Assembly: GCA_017451485.1 (NCBI GenBank)
Contig: JAFTOG010000034.1
Span: 1 to 32,319, forward strand
Origin: Clostridia bacterium
GTDB lineage: Bacteria; Bacillota; Clostridia; Oscillospirales; CAG-272
Reading direction: 5' to 3'
Length of the DNA stretch: 32,319 nt
Position numbers and translations under genes: made by a program
The notes under the pieces: generated by a model
Database searches by the model: none
What the model was told of the DNA's origin: nothing
The model's input: the letters and a program-made list of their open reading frames with translations, nothing else
In this document: positions 16,246 through 23,584 of the stretch, one piece after another
Position numbering within the stretch: position 1 is the stretch's first letter
Layout of the letters: each line of letters opens with the position of its first letter

Positions 16246-16274
16246 ATTTTACCACAGGGAAAAGAAAATTTCAA
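16246..16274 (-). promoter_or_regulatory. Promoter for the GH123/GH29-B operon
   Basis: On the minus strand TTGAAA (16269-16274), 17 nt, then TAAAAT (16246-16251). The -10 region GTGGTAAAAT is identical to that of the citrate synthase promoter. It is divergent from the malQ promoter. Confidence 0.72.
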
Positions 16275-16292
16275 CAAGGGGTATAAATTTTC

Positions 16293-16321
16293 TTGAAAGT
16301 AGCGTAACAATATGTTAGAAT
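16293..16321 (+). promoter_or_regulatory. Promoter for malQ
   Basis: TTGAAA (16293-16298), 17 nt, then TAGAAT (16316-16321). Only about 18 bp separate its -35 element from that of the divergent operon, so a regulator bound here could act on both. Confidence 0.7.
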
Positions 16322-16354
16322 AAAAATATATTTAATTTTCAGGAGTGTTTATAT

Positions 16355-17788
16355 ATGAAAAGAGCAAGTGGTGTTCTTCTGCACATTTCATCCCTTTGGG
16401 GCAAGTATTCCGAGGGCTCCCTCGGTAAGGCTGCAAGGGAATGGATCGACCTCCTTGCAGAGAGCAAATTTACATACTGGCAGATTCTCCCCTTCTGTCT
16501 GCCCGACGAATACAATTCCCCCTATAAATCCTATTCGGCATTCAGCGGAAATCCCTATTTTATAGACCTGGATATTCTTCTTGAAAAGGGACTTATTACA
16601 AGGGATGAGGCAGAAAATGCAAAGCAAAGCTCTCCCCATCTTTGTGAGTTCAACAGGCTTAACAAGGAAAGGATAGACCTTCTCAAGAAGGCATCCGAAA
16701 GATTTTACGACCTTGAAAAAATGGAGGAGTTCTTTGAGAGATTCCCACAGACTGAGGCATTTTGCAAATTTATGGCACTTAAGGAGGCAAACGGAATGAA
16801 GGAATGGACCGAATGGACCGTTTCCGAATATGACGAGACTGCCTTCTTCCAATGGAAATTCATTCAATATACGGTATTTACCCAGTGGTTTGAAATAAAG
16901 GAATATGCAAATTCCAAGGGCGTTAAAATAATCGGTGATATTCCGATTTATGTTGCCCACGACAGCTCAGATGTCTGGTCTCAGCCTGAGCAGTTCCAGC
17001 TGGATAAAAGATATCAGCCTACCTCCGTGGCAGGTGTACCGCCGGATTATTTCAGCGAGGACGGTCAGCTCTGGGGCAATCCCCTTTACAACTGGAAGCT
17101 GATGAAGAAGGACGGCTTCTCCTGGTGGAGGGAGAGGATGGAATTTATGTGTGAGCTTTTTGACGGTGTTCGCATTGACCACTTCCGTGCGTTGGAGTCA
17201 TACTTCTCCATCCCTGCAGGGGAAAAAACTGCTAAAAACGGAAAATGGATAAAGGGTCCGGGCATGAGCCTTATCAAGGAGTTCAAGAAAATCTGCAAGG
17301 ATAAGCTTATTATTGCAGAGGACCTTGGAGATATTACGCCCGAGGTTTACAAGCTTGTTTGTGACAGCGGCTTTCCCGGTATGAGAGTTTTGCAGTTCGG
17401 TCTCTTGGGGGATAACAATTCCACCCATCTGCCCCACAATTACTCCAACAATTGTGTAGCCTACACAGGCACCCACGATAACAATACCCTTCTTGGCTAT
17501 GTATGGGAGCTTTCCGAATCGGAAAGACAGCGTTTTCTTGATTATTTCGGCTACGAAAGTGCCAATTGGGATAACTGCTATGACACCGTTATCCGTTCTA
17601 TGCTGGCATCCCACGCCGGACTCGTTATATTCCCCGTACAGGACCTTCTTAAATACGGAAGAGATACCCGTCTTAACACTCCCGGAAGCAGTGATGACAA
17701 CTGGGCATTCCGTATCACCCGTGAGCAGTTTATGGATATAGATAAGGAAAAGCTCCGTACCTGGAATGAGGTTTACGGCAGAGCATAA
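16355..17788 (+). CDS. malQ: 4-alpha-glucanotransferase (amylomaltase), GH77
   Basis: A 477-residue cytoplasmic enzyme that transfers 1,4-alpha-glucan chains between maltodextrins. It opens RASGVLLHISSLWG (3-16), a GH77 start. Other signatures are NSPYKSYSAFSGNPYFIDL (54-72), IIGDIPIYVAHDSSDVW (192-208), GVPPDYFSEDGQLWGNPLYNW (228-247) and GVRIDHFR (271-278). D275 is the nucleophile, E322 in IIAEDLG the acid/base, and D375 in YTGTHDNNT the transition-state stabiliser. Length is normal for the family. AGGAG precedes the ATG. It is alone on its transcript and ends at a strong bidirectional terminator. It links the island to glycogen or starch-dextrin use rather than to host glycans. Confidence 0.95.
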   Translation: MKRASGVLLHISSLWGKYSEGSLGKAAREWIDLLAESKFTYWQILPFCLPDEYNSPYKSYSAFSGNPYFIDLDILLEKGLITRDEAENAKQSSPHLCEFNRLNKERIDLLKKASERFYDLEKMEEFFERFPQTEAFCKFMALKEANGMKEWTEWTVSEYDETAFFQWKFIQYTVFTQWFEIKEYANSKGVKIIGDIPIYVAHDSSDVWSQPEQFQLDKRYQPTSVAGVPPDYFSEDGQLWGNPLYNWKLMKKDGFSWWRERMEFMCELFDGVRIDHFRALESYFSIPAGEKTAKNGKWIKGPGMSLIKEFKKICKDKLIIAEDLGDITPEVYKLVCDSGFPGMRVLQFGLLGDNNSTHLPHNYSNNCVAYTGTHDNNTLLGYVWELSESERQRFLDYFGYESANWDNCYDTVIRSMLASHAGLVIFPVQDLLKYGRDTRLNTPGSSDDNWAFRITREQFMDIDKEKLRTWNEVYGRA

Positions 17789-17804
17789 AAAGAGTAAGCA
17801 AAAC

Positions 17805-17845
17805 CCACCATAAAGGGCTGTCCTTTGAGGGATAGCTCAGAAAAG
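17805..17845. repeat. Small REP-like inverted repeat
   Basis: The sequence GGGCTGTCC...GGGATAGCTC forms an imperfect stem around TTTGA. Its GCTC/TCCC words resemble those at 7517 and 26360, so it may be a decayed copy of a dispersed palindromic repeat. The evidence is weak. Confidence 0.3.
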
Positions 17846-17860
17846 CGTTACCTACCGATA

Positions 17861-17897
17861 AAAAAGACGGGGAATTCTATAAATTCCCCGTCTTTTT
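17861..17897. terminator. Bidirectional terminator between malQ and bcp
   Basis: A perfect 16-bp stem AAAAAGACGGGGAATT (17861-17876)/AATTCCCCGTCTTTTT (17882-17897) with a 5-nt loop. The T/A runs at both ends serve both converging genes. Confidence 0.88.
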
Positions 17898-17939
17898 CTT
17901 TAAGCTGATTATTGCCTAAGCTGATATTTAATATAATTT

Positions 17940-18398
17940 TCATTTATTGAGGTAATCTAGTATTTCCCTTGGGTTGGTATCGGGCTTTACCCTTTCCATA
18001 GCTTTTTCGATGATACCGTTTTCATTAATTATATAGGTGGTGCGAACAACTCCCATCGATGATTTACCGTAGAGCTTCTTTTCCTGCCATACATCATATG
18101 CCCTTATGGCTGTAAGCTCAGGGTCGGATAGGAGGATAAAGGGCAAGCTATACTTATTTGCAAATTTCATATGTGATGATACGCTGTCCTTACTTATTCC
18201 TATAACTACTGCATCCTTACCTTTGAACTCCTCATAGCTTGATGCAAAGGCACACGCCTGTCGTGTGCACCCGGGAGTATTATCCTTAGGATAAAAGTAC
18301 AAAATTACCCTTTTGCCGTAAAAATCACTTAATTTTACTGTTTCTCCGTCCTTATTGCACAGTGCAAACTCAGGAGCCCTTGTCCCTTCCTTTAACAT
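17940..18398 (-). CDS. bcp: Thioredoxin-dependent peroxiredoxin, Bcp/PrxQ type
   Basis: A 152-residue peroxiredoxin that reduces H2O2 and organic peroxides with thioredoxin as electron donor. YPKDNTPGCTRQACAF (36-51) carries the peroxidatic C44 in the TPGCT motif and the resolving C49 five residues on, the arrangement of two-Cys PrxQ enzymes. Length is full. The ribosome site AGGAG sits 5 to 10 nt upstream, inside the 3' end of the broken hydrolase gene, whose original stop nearly touches this start. The gene therefore probably travels at the end of the long minus-strand operon. Confidence 0.94.
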   Translation of the reverse strand: MLKEGTRAPEFALCNKDGETVKLSDFYGKRVILYFYPKDNTPGCTRQACAFASSYEEFKGKDAVVIGISKDSVSSHMKFANKYSLPFILLSDPELTAIRAYDVWQEKKLYGKSSMGVVRTTYIINENGIIEKAMERVKPDTNPREILDYLNK

Positions 18399-18399
18399 A

Positions 18400-19142
18400 T
18401 CATTCTCCTATAAACTCGTTTATTTTATCTGCTGTAATTACAATCTTGCTTCCTATTCCCCACAGTCGGTGTGCCATCTCCCTCCTGTGCACCGTAAGCT
18501 CCAAAATAAGCGTGGCATCCTCCGTCTATTATGTATTCCTCTGTGTCAGAGGGCAGATTTACCATACATTCCTTATATTTTTCACGGTTGAGAACTCCGT
18601 CCTCACTGCCGTATATGGATAAAACGTCAAGGGATGTGGCTGAAATATCTGCTGTGGAATAGGAGCCAAGGAGTATCAGACCCTCATAATCCGAATGATT
18701 TTCTTCAAGATACGAGGAAGCCATGGAGCCACCGAGAGAATGACCTGCCATATACCACCTGTCTATCTCTTGATAGGCTTCTTATATACCGTCTGCTGCA
18801 TCCATATCAAATACAGCCAAGTTAAAGGGCATTTCAACAAGCACACAGGCAATATTTCTTGACGCACACGCCTCCATAAGAGGAATATATGCAGTTACCA
18901 TTCCACCGGGGTATAATATTATACCTGTCTCAGGGTTCTTTGGCATATATACAAGATTGCCGTTATCCTGCTCTTCAACTGTAAAGTCTCCACCAAAATC
19001 CATTTTGTCAATAGCGTCCATATCAGAACTGTAATAATCACCGAGATATATGGCACAGCCTATTACGGTTACTAAGATAATAACAGCGACAGCTATCAGG
19101 GCTATTTTCAGCCCTTCCCTTTTCTTTTTTTATGCTTTTCAT
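18400..19142 (-). pseudogene. Alpha/beta hydrolase (dienelactone hydrolase-like), broken
   Basis: The minus strand encodes an alpha/beta hydrolase that is now in pieces. A start at 19142 (MKSIKK) shifts frame within a poly-A run. The correct frame then reads a membrane anchor (KIALIAVAVIILVTVIG) and GDYYSSDMDAIDKM. YPGGMVTAYIPLMEACA is the oxyanion region. A TAA follows ADGI (stop at 18782-18784), but the frame continues EAYQEIDRWYMAGHSLGGS, with the nucleophile Ser in GHSLGG, then SIYGSEDGVL (acid) and GGCHAYFGAYG (His). A last frameshift near 18460 separates the end SKIVITADKINEFIGE, whose stop is at 18400-18402. Three lesions argue for a true pseudogene rather than one sequencing error. 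Confidence 0.85.
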
Positions 19143-19165
19143 TGCTTTTTCCCAGGGGAATTCTG

Positions 19166-19726
19166 TTATTTTATTTTTTTACCGTCGGAAAAGGCGTTAC
19201 CAACCACCTCGCCCAGTGCAATATATTTATGATTTGAGCTGTCATAGGTAATGGGGCGAAGCACGGAAACATCCACCCTGCCGTTTTCCAAAAGCACGGA
19301 ATCATCAATGCTTACATTTATTATCTCCCCAACAAGACGGCAGGAGTCGGGATCGTAGTTTTTAAGTCTGCATTCCAAGCACATAGGAAGCTCCACAATA
19401 ACAGGGGCATCAACAAATTCGCTTTTAACCGTGTGGAATCCACATTTTTCCAGCTTATTTGTTACATTGTTTCCCGATGCTATACCGAGATAGTCGCACT
19501 CTGCTACATAATCGGCTGTTGCCATGCTTACAGTAAATGCTCCGCTCTTAAGAAAATTCTTTGTTGTCTTGTGGTCCTCGCTTACGCATATGGAAATCTC
19601 ATTCTCCTCGCTGATACCACCCCACGCAGCATTCATAGCGTTGGGCACTCCGTTTTCGTCGTATGTTCCGATGATAAATACCGGCATAGGATATACCATG
19701 GGCTTTACACCAAAATTCTTTCTCAT
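19166..19726 (-). CDS. Flavin reductase-like / flavoredoxin family protein
   Basis: A 186-residue FMN-binding split-barrel protein. PMPVFIIGTYDENGVPNAMNAAWGG (about 13-37) and ISICVSEDHKTTKNFLKSGAFTVSM (about 45-69) are the flavin-binding core of the flavin reductase-like family, and HKYIALGEVVGNAF near the end is typical of the flavoredoxin branch. Such proteins carry FMN and pass electrons to small acceptors; the partner is unknown here. Length is normal. It follows a RibD-C reductase in the same direction, 26 nt apart, and precedes the broken hydrolase. It is probably in the same operon. Confidence 0.88.
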   Translation of the reverse strand: MRKNFGVKPMVYPMPVFIIGTYDENGVPNAMNAAWGGISEENEISICVSEDHKTTKNFLKSGAFTVSMATADYVAECDYLGIASGNNVTNKLEKCGFHTVKSEFVDAPVIVELPMCLECRLKNYDPDSCRLVGEIINVSIDDSVLLENGRVDVSVLRPITYDSSNHKYIALGEVVGNAFSDGKKIK

Positions 19727-19752
19727 TATGTTCCTCCGAATTTATTATAAAA

Positions 19753-20439
19753 TTATTTTTTATATTTTATCCATACACATCCCCCGACCCTTTCAGCCGA
19801 GGAAAGTGTATAGGGTGTTACTGTGGCTCCGTCGAAGAGGGAAAGACCGTCCTTATCCCCTACAATCGGAGATACAACAGTGCTGATTTCATCTACTGCA
19901 CCACAGCGAATGAAGGCTCCGTTTATTACGCTGCCTCCCTCTAAAAGAAGAGTGCGAATACCAAAAAGTGCACCAAGCCTTTCAAGTGCCTTTACTATAT
20001 ATTCCGATTCGGGCACCAAAATATAGGAGATGCCCATGCTTCTTAAATAGGTGAGATATCTTTTATCAGCATTATTTGTCAGTACCTCTATAATATGAGC
20101 TCCACCGTATCCCGGGTCGTCGTCCACTATTTCCGGTCCACGCCATCCGAGACGCCCAAGCCTATCAAAGGCAACGGCAAAAAAATCCCTTCTTCTGGGT
20201 GCTATATAATCCCCTGTATCGGTACAGGGCTCATACTTGGAAAGCTCGGGATAGAATCCCCCCGTAAAGCTCCCCTCCATTGTAATGCGTCCACATCCAA
20301 AGGCATCTGCCCTGTATCCCCTGTTTATTTTGTAATAAAGCTCTGTCGCCTCCTCGCAGGCTGGACTGTACAAAAAGCTTCCTGTTACCTTGCCGTCGAT
20401 AGATGTTACCATATGGCAGATCACATAGGGTCTTGTCAT
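19753..20439 (-). CDS. RibD C-terminal/dihydrofolate reductase-like protein
   Basis: A 228-residue protein made only of the RibD-C/DHFR fold, without the deaminase domain of riboflavin RibD. PYVICHMVTSIDGKVTG (4-20) is the NADPH/substrate strand. ADAFGCGRITMEG (about 44-56), the Rossmann-like ISYILVPESE (about 142-151) and LLLEGGSVINGAFIRCGAVDEIS (about 168-190) follow. It probably reduces a pterin, pyrimidine or other small carbonyl compound with NADPH; the exact substrate is unknown. Stand-alone homologues are common in Firmicutes. The ATG overlaps the stop of the MmcQ gene by 4 nt, so translation is coupled. Confidence 0.87.
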   Translation of the reverse strand: MTRPYVICHMVTSIDGKVTGSFLYSPACEEATELYYKINRGYRADAFGCGRITMEGSFTGGFYPELSKYEPCTDTGDYIAPRRRDFFAVAFDRLGRLGWRGPEIVDDDPGYGGAHIIEVLTNNADKRYLTYLRSMGISYILVPESEYIVKALERLGALFGIRTLLLEGGSVINGAFIRCGAVDEISTVVSPIVGDKDGLSLFDGATVTPYTLSSAERVGGCVWIKYKK

Positions 20440-20822
20440 TTTTTTGCCCTTCCTTTCTTTTTCGCACTGAGCTCGTAGCTGTTTTCAATAAGTGCCTCTG
20501 TCAGCGAGGGCTCTACCGTACCGTTTAATATAATTGATATCCAATGCTTTTTGTTCATATGGTATGCCGGGATTATGCTACTTGACATCTCCCTTGCTGT
20601 AAAGGTGTCCTCGGGCTTACACTTTACATTCAATACATCTACCCGTATATCACTGCTAAGTCCGACCTTGTCCCCACATATATTCATAATTATTCCAAAC
20701 CACTTACCCGTGTCGGTGTGGCGTAGCACCGTGGTATCAAAATCCCCCTCAAAGGGATTGTCTGCCCCTGTGCAAGGTAAGGACAGTGCGTATTCTATGA
20801 TGCTTTTTCTCTCATTATTCAT
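20436..20822 (-). CDS. MmcQ/YjbR family protein
   Basis: A 128-residue protein of the MmcQ/YjbR family, small CyaY-like or double-wing folds often labelled DNA-binding but without proven function. Family marks are the opening KSIIEYALSLPCTGADNPFEGDFDTTVLRH, KWFGIIMNI in the middle, NVKCKPEDTFTAREMSSSIIPAYHMNKKHWISI (about 65-97), and the basic tail AKKKGRAKK. Length is typical. It is coupled on both sides: its ATG overlaps the SfsA stop by 4 nt and its stop overlaps the RibD-C start by 4 nt. Confidence 0.88.
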   Translation of the reverse strand: MNNERKSIIEYALSLPCTGADNPFEGDFDTTVLRHTDTGKWFGIIMNICGDKVGLSSDIRVDVLNVKCKPEDTFTAREMSSSIIPAYHMNKKHWISIILNGTVEPSLTEALIENSYELSAKKKGRAKK

Positions 20823-21535
20823 AAAATGCCCTCCCCTGTGTGTAAATTCACCTTAATTTCCTTGTCTATTGTAATTTCGCAGGGAGATACCGTACAGTCA
20901 TAGGCTATTATTTTCACACCGCTTTTGTAAGCTATGCGAAGTGCCTCCCCAAACTCCCTGTGGGTTATATCATTCGGGCGTAATTCCTTCATTTCCTTCA
21001 TCTGGATAACGAAAAATACATACGCCTCATATCCGTCCTCTGTGGCACGGATAAGCTCGTTTATATGCTTGACTCCTCTTTCGGTGGGTGCATCGGGAAA
21101 GGACGCTATGCCGTCTTTCTCAAGGGTACATCCCTTGACCTCCAGAAATATTTTTCTTTTCCCGTCCTCTATGTAAAAGTCAAAGCGTGAGCTCTTATAG
21201 GTATACTCCCGTCTGATTACGGCATCACGGGAGAAGAGCTCTCCCTTTTTCAGCCATTCCTCGCACACGGAGTTGGGAATCTGTGAATCCATATTTATGA
21301 GAAGAGGAGCTTTGCCGTTTCTCTCCTTCTCCACAGCTATCAAATCATATTTTGTACGCCTCAGGGGATTATCCGACAGGCTTAAATACACAGTCGCCCC
21401 CTCGACAAGAAGCTCACGGCATCTGCCCGTATTTTTAACATGGACGGTTTCTATAATACCGTTAATATCTACATAGGCTATAAATCTGTTAGGTCGGGAT
21501 ATAAATTTACCCTTTACCACATTTTTGTATTTCAT
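20819..21535 (-). CDS. sfsA: SfsA family protein (sugar fermentation stimulation protein)
   Basis: A 238-residue SfsA protein. The N-terminal OB-like part holds NRFIAYVDINGIIETVHVKNTGRCRELL (about 17-44). The C-terminal part has a nuclease-like core: RFDFYIEDGKRKIFLEVKGCTLEKDGIASFPDAPTERGVKHINEL (about 118-162), in which D, E and K residues form a PD-(D/E)XK-type pattern. The name comes from maltose effects in E. coli; the biochemical role is unsettled, with nucleic acid binding likely. The start overlaps the FliB-type gene by 29 nt, and GAGGAG 4 nt before the ATG supports this start. Its stop overlaps the next gene (ATGA). Confidence 0.92.
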   Translation of the reverse strand: MKYKNVVKGKFISRPNRFIAYVDINGIIETVHVKNTGRCRELLVEGATVYLSLSDNPLRRTKYDLIAVEKERNGKAPLLINMDSQIPNSVCEEWLKKGELFSRDAVIRREYTYKSSRFDFYIEDGKRKIFLEVKGCTLEKDGIASFPDAPTERGVKHINELIRATEDGYEAYVFFVIQMKEMKELRPNDITHREFGEALRIAYKSGVKIIAYDCTVSPCEITIDKEIKVNLHTGEGIL

Positions 21536-22448
21536 TATACTCCTCTATCATATCAAAAATAGCCTCTACATTCTCCTCCGAGTATTCTATCTCCTGGGAG
21601 AAGAGTCTGCAAATTCCTATCATTTCCTCGCTATTTTGTGCAAAATGCGACCAAAGTGTTGTTATAATCCGACTGCAAAGCACCGAAAAAGCTATAACGG
21701 TACCGTTTTTTCCGTCATATTTCTCGTTTGTCATATATCTGTATATAAAATAAGCCATAAGGCTCTCAAGCTCTCCTTCATACCCGTAATGGGTAAGAGG
21801 CACGCTTTTTTCCTCGGCTTTTTCAAGCAACTCTCTCCACTCCTCGGACATTATTTCAAGGCTCAGAAGATATTTTGCCCATTCATTAAGGCCAAGGGAG
21901 GGTATGCTCAAGATGCCTACATTATTGATCCTATCCTCTACGGTACGGCTCCTGTCGGTAATTACTGAAATAACACTGTCCCTGTATGAAATAAGCTCTG
22001 TCTCATATTGGGAAATATCGCCACAGGGCTCGGCATTTTCCTCTGCTACAAGTGAAAACGGTTCCTTATTTTCGAGAGTAATTCTACACGCCTCCTCACA
22101 GCAAAGTCCAAGTCCAATTTCTACTCTGTCGGAAAAATAGTTTTTGAATCTGGGGTGTGCATTACATATTTCACAAAGGTAGCCTTCACCTAAAGCAGAA
22201 ATAATATCGCAAAGATTGCTTTTGTTAAGGAAGGGGCATCTTTCATTCTCTCCAAGTATAAAATGGTGACATCCACCCTCATTGCCAATACTTACATCAA
22301 GTCTTTTTCCAAGGGCTCCACCAACCCTTTTGTATTTTTCCATTGTATCGGGGTCAATATCAATCTCCCAACCGATACAGCAGTTATGCCTACAGGCTGA
22401 GCCTATGCACTTAAAGTCCTTATAAAATTTCGGTGTTACAATTTTCAT
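21507..22448 (-). CDS. FliB/YkgJ-type Cys-cluster protein (flagellin lysine-N-methylase family)
   Basis: A 313-residue protein opening MKIVTPKFYKDFKCIGSACRHNCCIGW. I choose ATG 22448 because it overlaps the TGA of a small upstream ORF; a GTG at 22466 adds six residues without a ribosome site. Cysteines cluster in CIGSACRHNCC, RCPFLNKSNLCDI, YLCEICNAHPRF and LCCEEACR, the metal or Fe-S binding pattern of YkgJ-type proteins and the family annotated as flagellin lysine-N-methylase (FliB). No flagellar gene is in view and many Firmicutes without flagella carry homologues, so the methylase role is doubtful. It lies in a tightly coupled operon with SfsA and MmcQ. Confidence 0.82.
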   Translation of the reverse strand: MKIVTPKFYKDFKCIGSACRHNCCIGWEIDIDPDTMEKYKRVGGALGKRLDVSIGNEGGCHHFILGENERCPFLNKSNLCDIISALGEGYLCEICNAHPRFKNYFSDRVEIGLGLCCEEACRITLENKEPFSLVAEENAEPCGDISQYETELISYRDSVISVITDRSRTVEDRINNVGILSIPSLGLNEWAKYLLSLEIMSEEWRELLEKAEEKSVPLTHYGYEGELESLMAYFIYRYMTNEKYDGKNGTVIAFSVLCSRIITTLWSHFAQNSEEMIGICRLFSQEIEYSEENVEAIFDMIEEYNEIQKCGKG

Positions 22449-22522
22449 TCTATATCTATCTGGCACATAGCCATTGCATTAAGGGCGTTATGCATATCTG
22501 CAATAACTAAAATACTTCTCAT
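22445..22522 (-). CDS. Small ORF, 25 codons, coupled to the FliB-type gene
   Basis: On the minus strand AGGAG, 6 nt, then ATG (22522) opens MRSILVIADMHNAL, 25 residues in all, ending in TGA at 22445. The TGA overlaps the ATG of the FliB-type gene (ATGA). The ribosome site is better than that of the large gene, which otherwise lacks one. It may be a small protein, or a leader peptide whose translation delivers ribosomes to the next gene. It may equally be the remnant of a larger gene. No family is recognised. Confidence 0.55.
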   Translation of the reverse strand: MRSILVIADMHNALNAMAMCQIDIE

Positions 22523-22542
22523 ATTTTTCTCCTGTCAGCTAA

Positions 22543-23400
22543 TTATCTGAATTTCTTTACGGGTAGCAATGCTCTTGTTTCCTTTTTGTATTCGGTAAAG
22601 CCCTCTTTTTTCTCCTGTCTGCCGTCTGCCATAGGAATGGAAACAAAGAGGAATAGAGCCGTATTGGCTACTGCACCGAATATAAGATACCAATGCTCCG
22701 GCATAGCAAAGACGGCACAAAGTCCCATGCCCCACCACATAAGAATCTCCCCAAGGTAGTTGGGATGGCGTGAATGTCTCCAGAGTCCTGTTCTGATAAA
22801 GGGTGTTGTCCTGTTTTTTCTGTACCTGTGCATTTGTATATCTGCAATACCCTGCATGCAGGCAGAAAGAACGGACACCGCTGCAAATATTATGCTGAGT
22901 GCGTTAAGCTCCGGCTTGTTTTCTATGATATAAACAACAGGGAGCATACATCCGTACACCACCAAGGTAGGAACATAGTGTATACCCACAAAATTGATTA
23001 TGGGATAGAGCCTTCCTGTTTTCTCCTTCAGCATTGTATATCGCCAATCCTGGTGCTCAAGGCCGTGGAATGAATATGCCCAATTGGCTGTAAGCCTGAC
23101 ACCCCAGAAGCAAACGGCAATAAGCACAATTATGCCGAGTGGTGAGAGCCCCTCCGAAATTCCAAAGCCTATTACCATTACTATAGGAGCTACACTCCAA
23201 TACGGGTCATATACCGATGAGTTTTTGAAGGCAATACTGAATACAAAGCAAGCAACCGTTGCCACAGTATCGGCAATAAGTAAATTTACGGGTGTGGAAT
23301 AGGGTAAATATCCGTACTGTCCAACTCCCACAAGAGTGCAAAATGCGTATATCAGTGTAACAATTATAAAGCTCCATACTCTTGATGCTTTTATTTTCAT
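22543..23400 (-). CDS. DUF1295 membrane protein (steroid reductase/isoprenylcysteine methyltransferase fold)
   Basis: A 285-residue membrane protein with about seven hydrophobic segments. SVYDPYWSVAPIVM (62-75) and the C-terminal GLWRHSRHPNYLGEILMWWGMG (205-226) are the marks of the DUF1295 family. The latter motif is shared with 3-oxo-5-alpha-steroid 4-dehydrogenase and NnrU/ICMT-like enzymes, where it binds NADPH or SAM. The reaction is unknown. It is the first gene of the minus-strand run; GGGAGGTGG precedes the ATG. A small coupled ORF follows 20 nt after the stop. The next gene upstream is divergent. Confidence 0.88.
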   Translation of the reverse strand: MKIKASRVWSFIIVTLIYAFCTLVGVGQYGYLPYSTPVNLLIADTVATVACFVFSIAFKNSSVYDPYWSVAPIVMVIGFGISEGLSPLGIIVLIAVCFWGVRLTANWAYSFHGLEHQDWRYTMLKEKTGRLYPIINFVGIHYVPTLVVYGCMLPVVYIIENKPELNALSIIFAAVSVLSACMQGIADIQMHRYRKNRTTPFIRTGLWRHSRHPNYLGEILMWWGMGLCAVFAMPEHWYLIFGAVANTALFLFVSIPMADGRQEKKEGFTEYKKETRALLPVKKFR

Positions 23401-23519
23401 AGAGCCACCTCCCTGCCAAAAGTTGCTTATTACATAGAGTATAACATATAATCCACTGAAATTAAATGCTTTTTTGTAATTTAAGCCCTTATTTTACCTA
23501 TGTTTTTGAGTCAATATAC

Positions 23520-23548
23520 TTGAAATATTATACCTTTGATGTTAAAAT
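23520..23548 (+). promoter_or_regulatory. Promoter for the Gfo/Idh-isomerase operon
   Basis: TTGAAA (23520-23525), 17 nt, then TAAAAT (23543-23548), about 25 nt upstream of the ribosome site CGGAGG. Confidence 0.72.
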
Positions 23549-23584
23549 GAAAGTATCCAATAATTATTTACGGAGGATAAACTA

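Noticed and set aside
16180..16255. Longer N-terminus for the GH123-like protein
   Set aside because: The upstream ATG at 16255 lies at the -10 box of the promoter and lacks a ribosome site; ATG 16180 has AAGGAG at good spacing.
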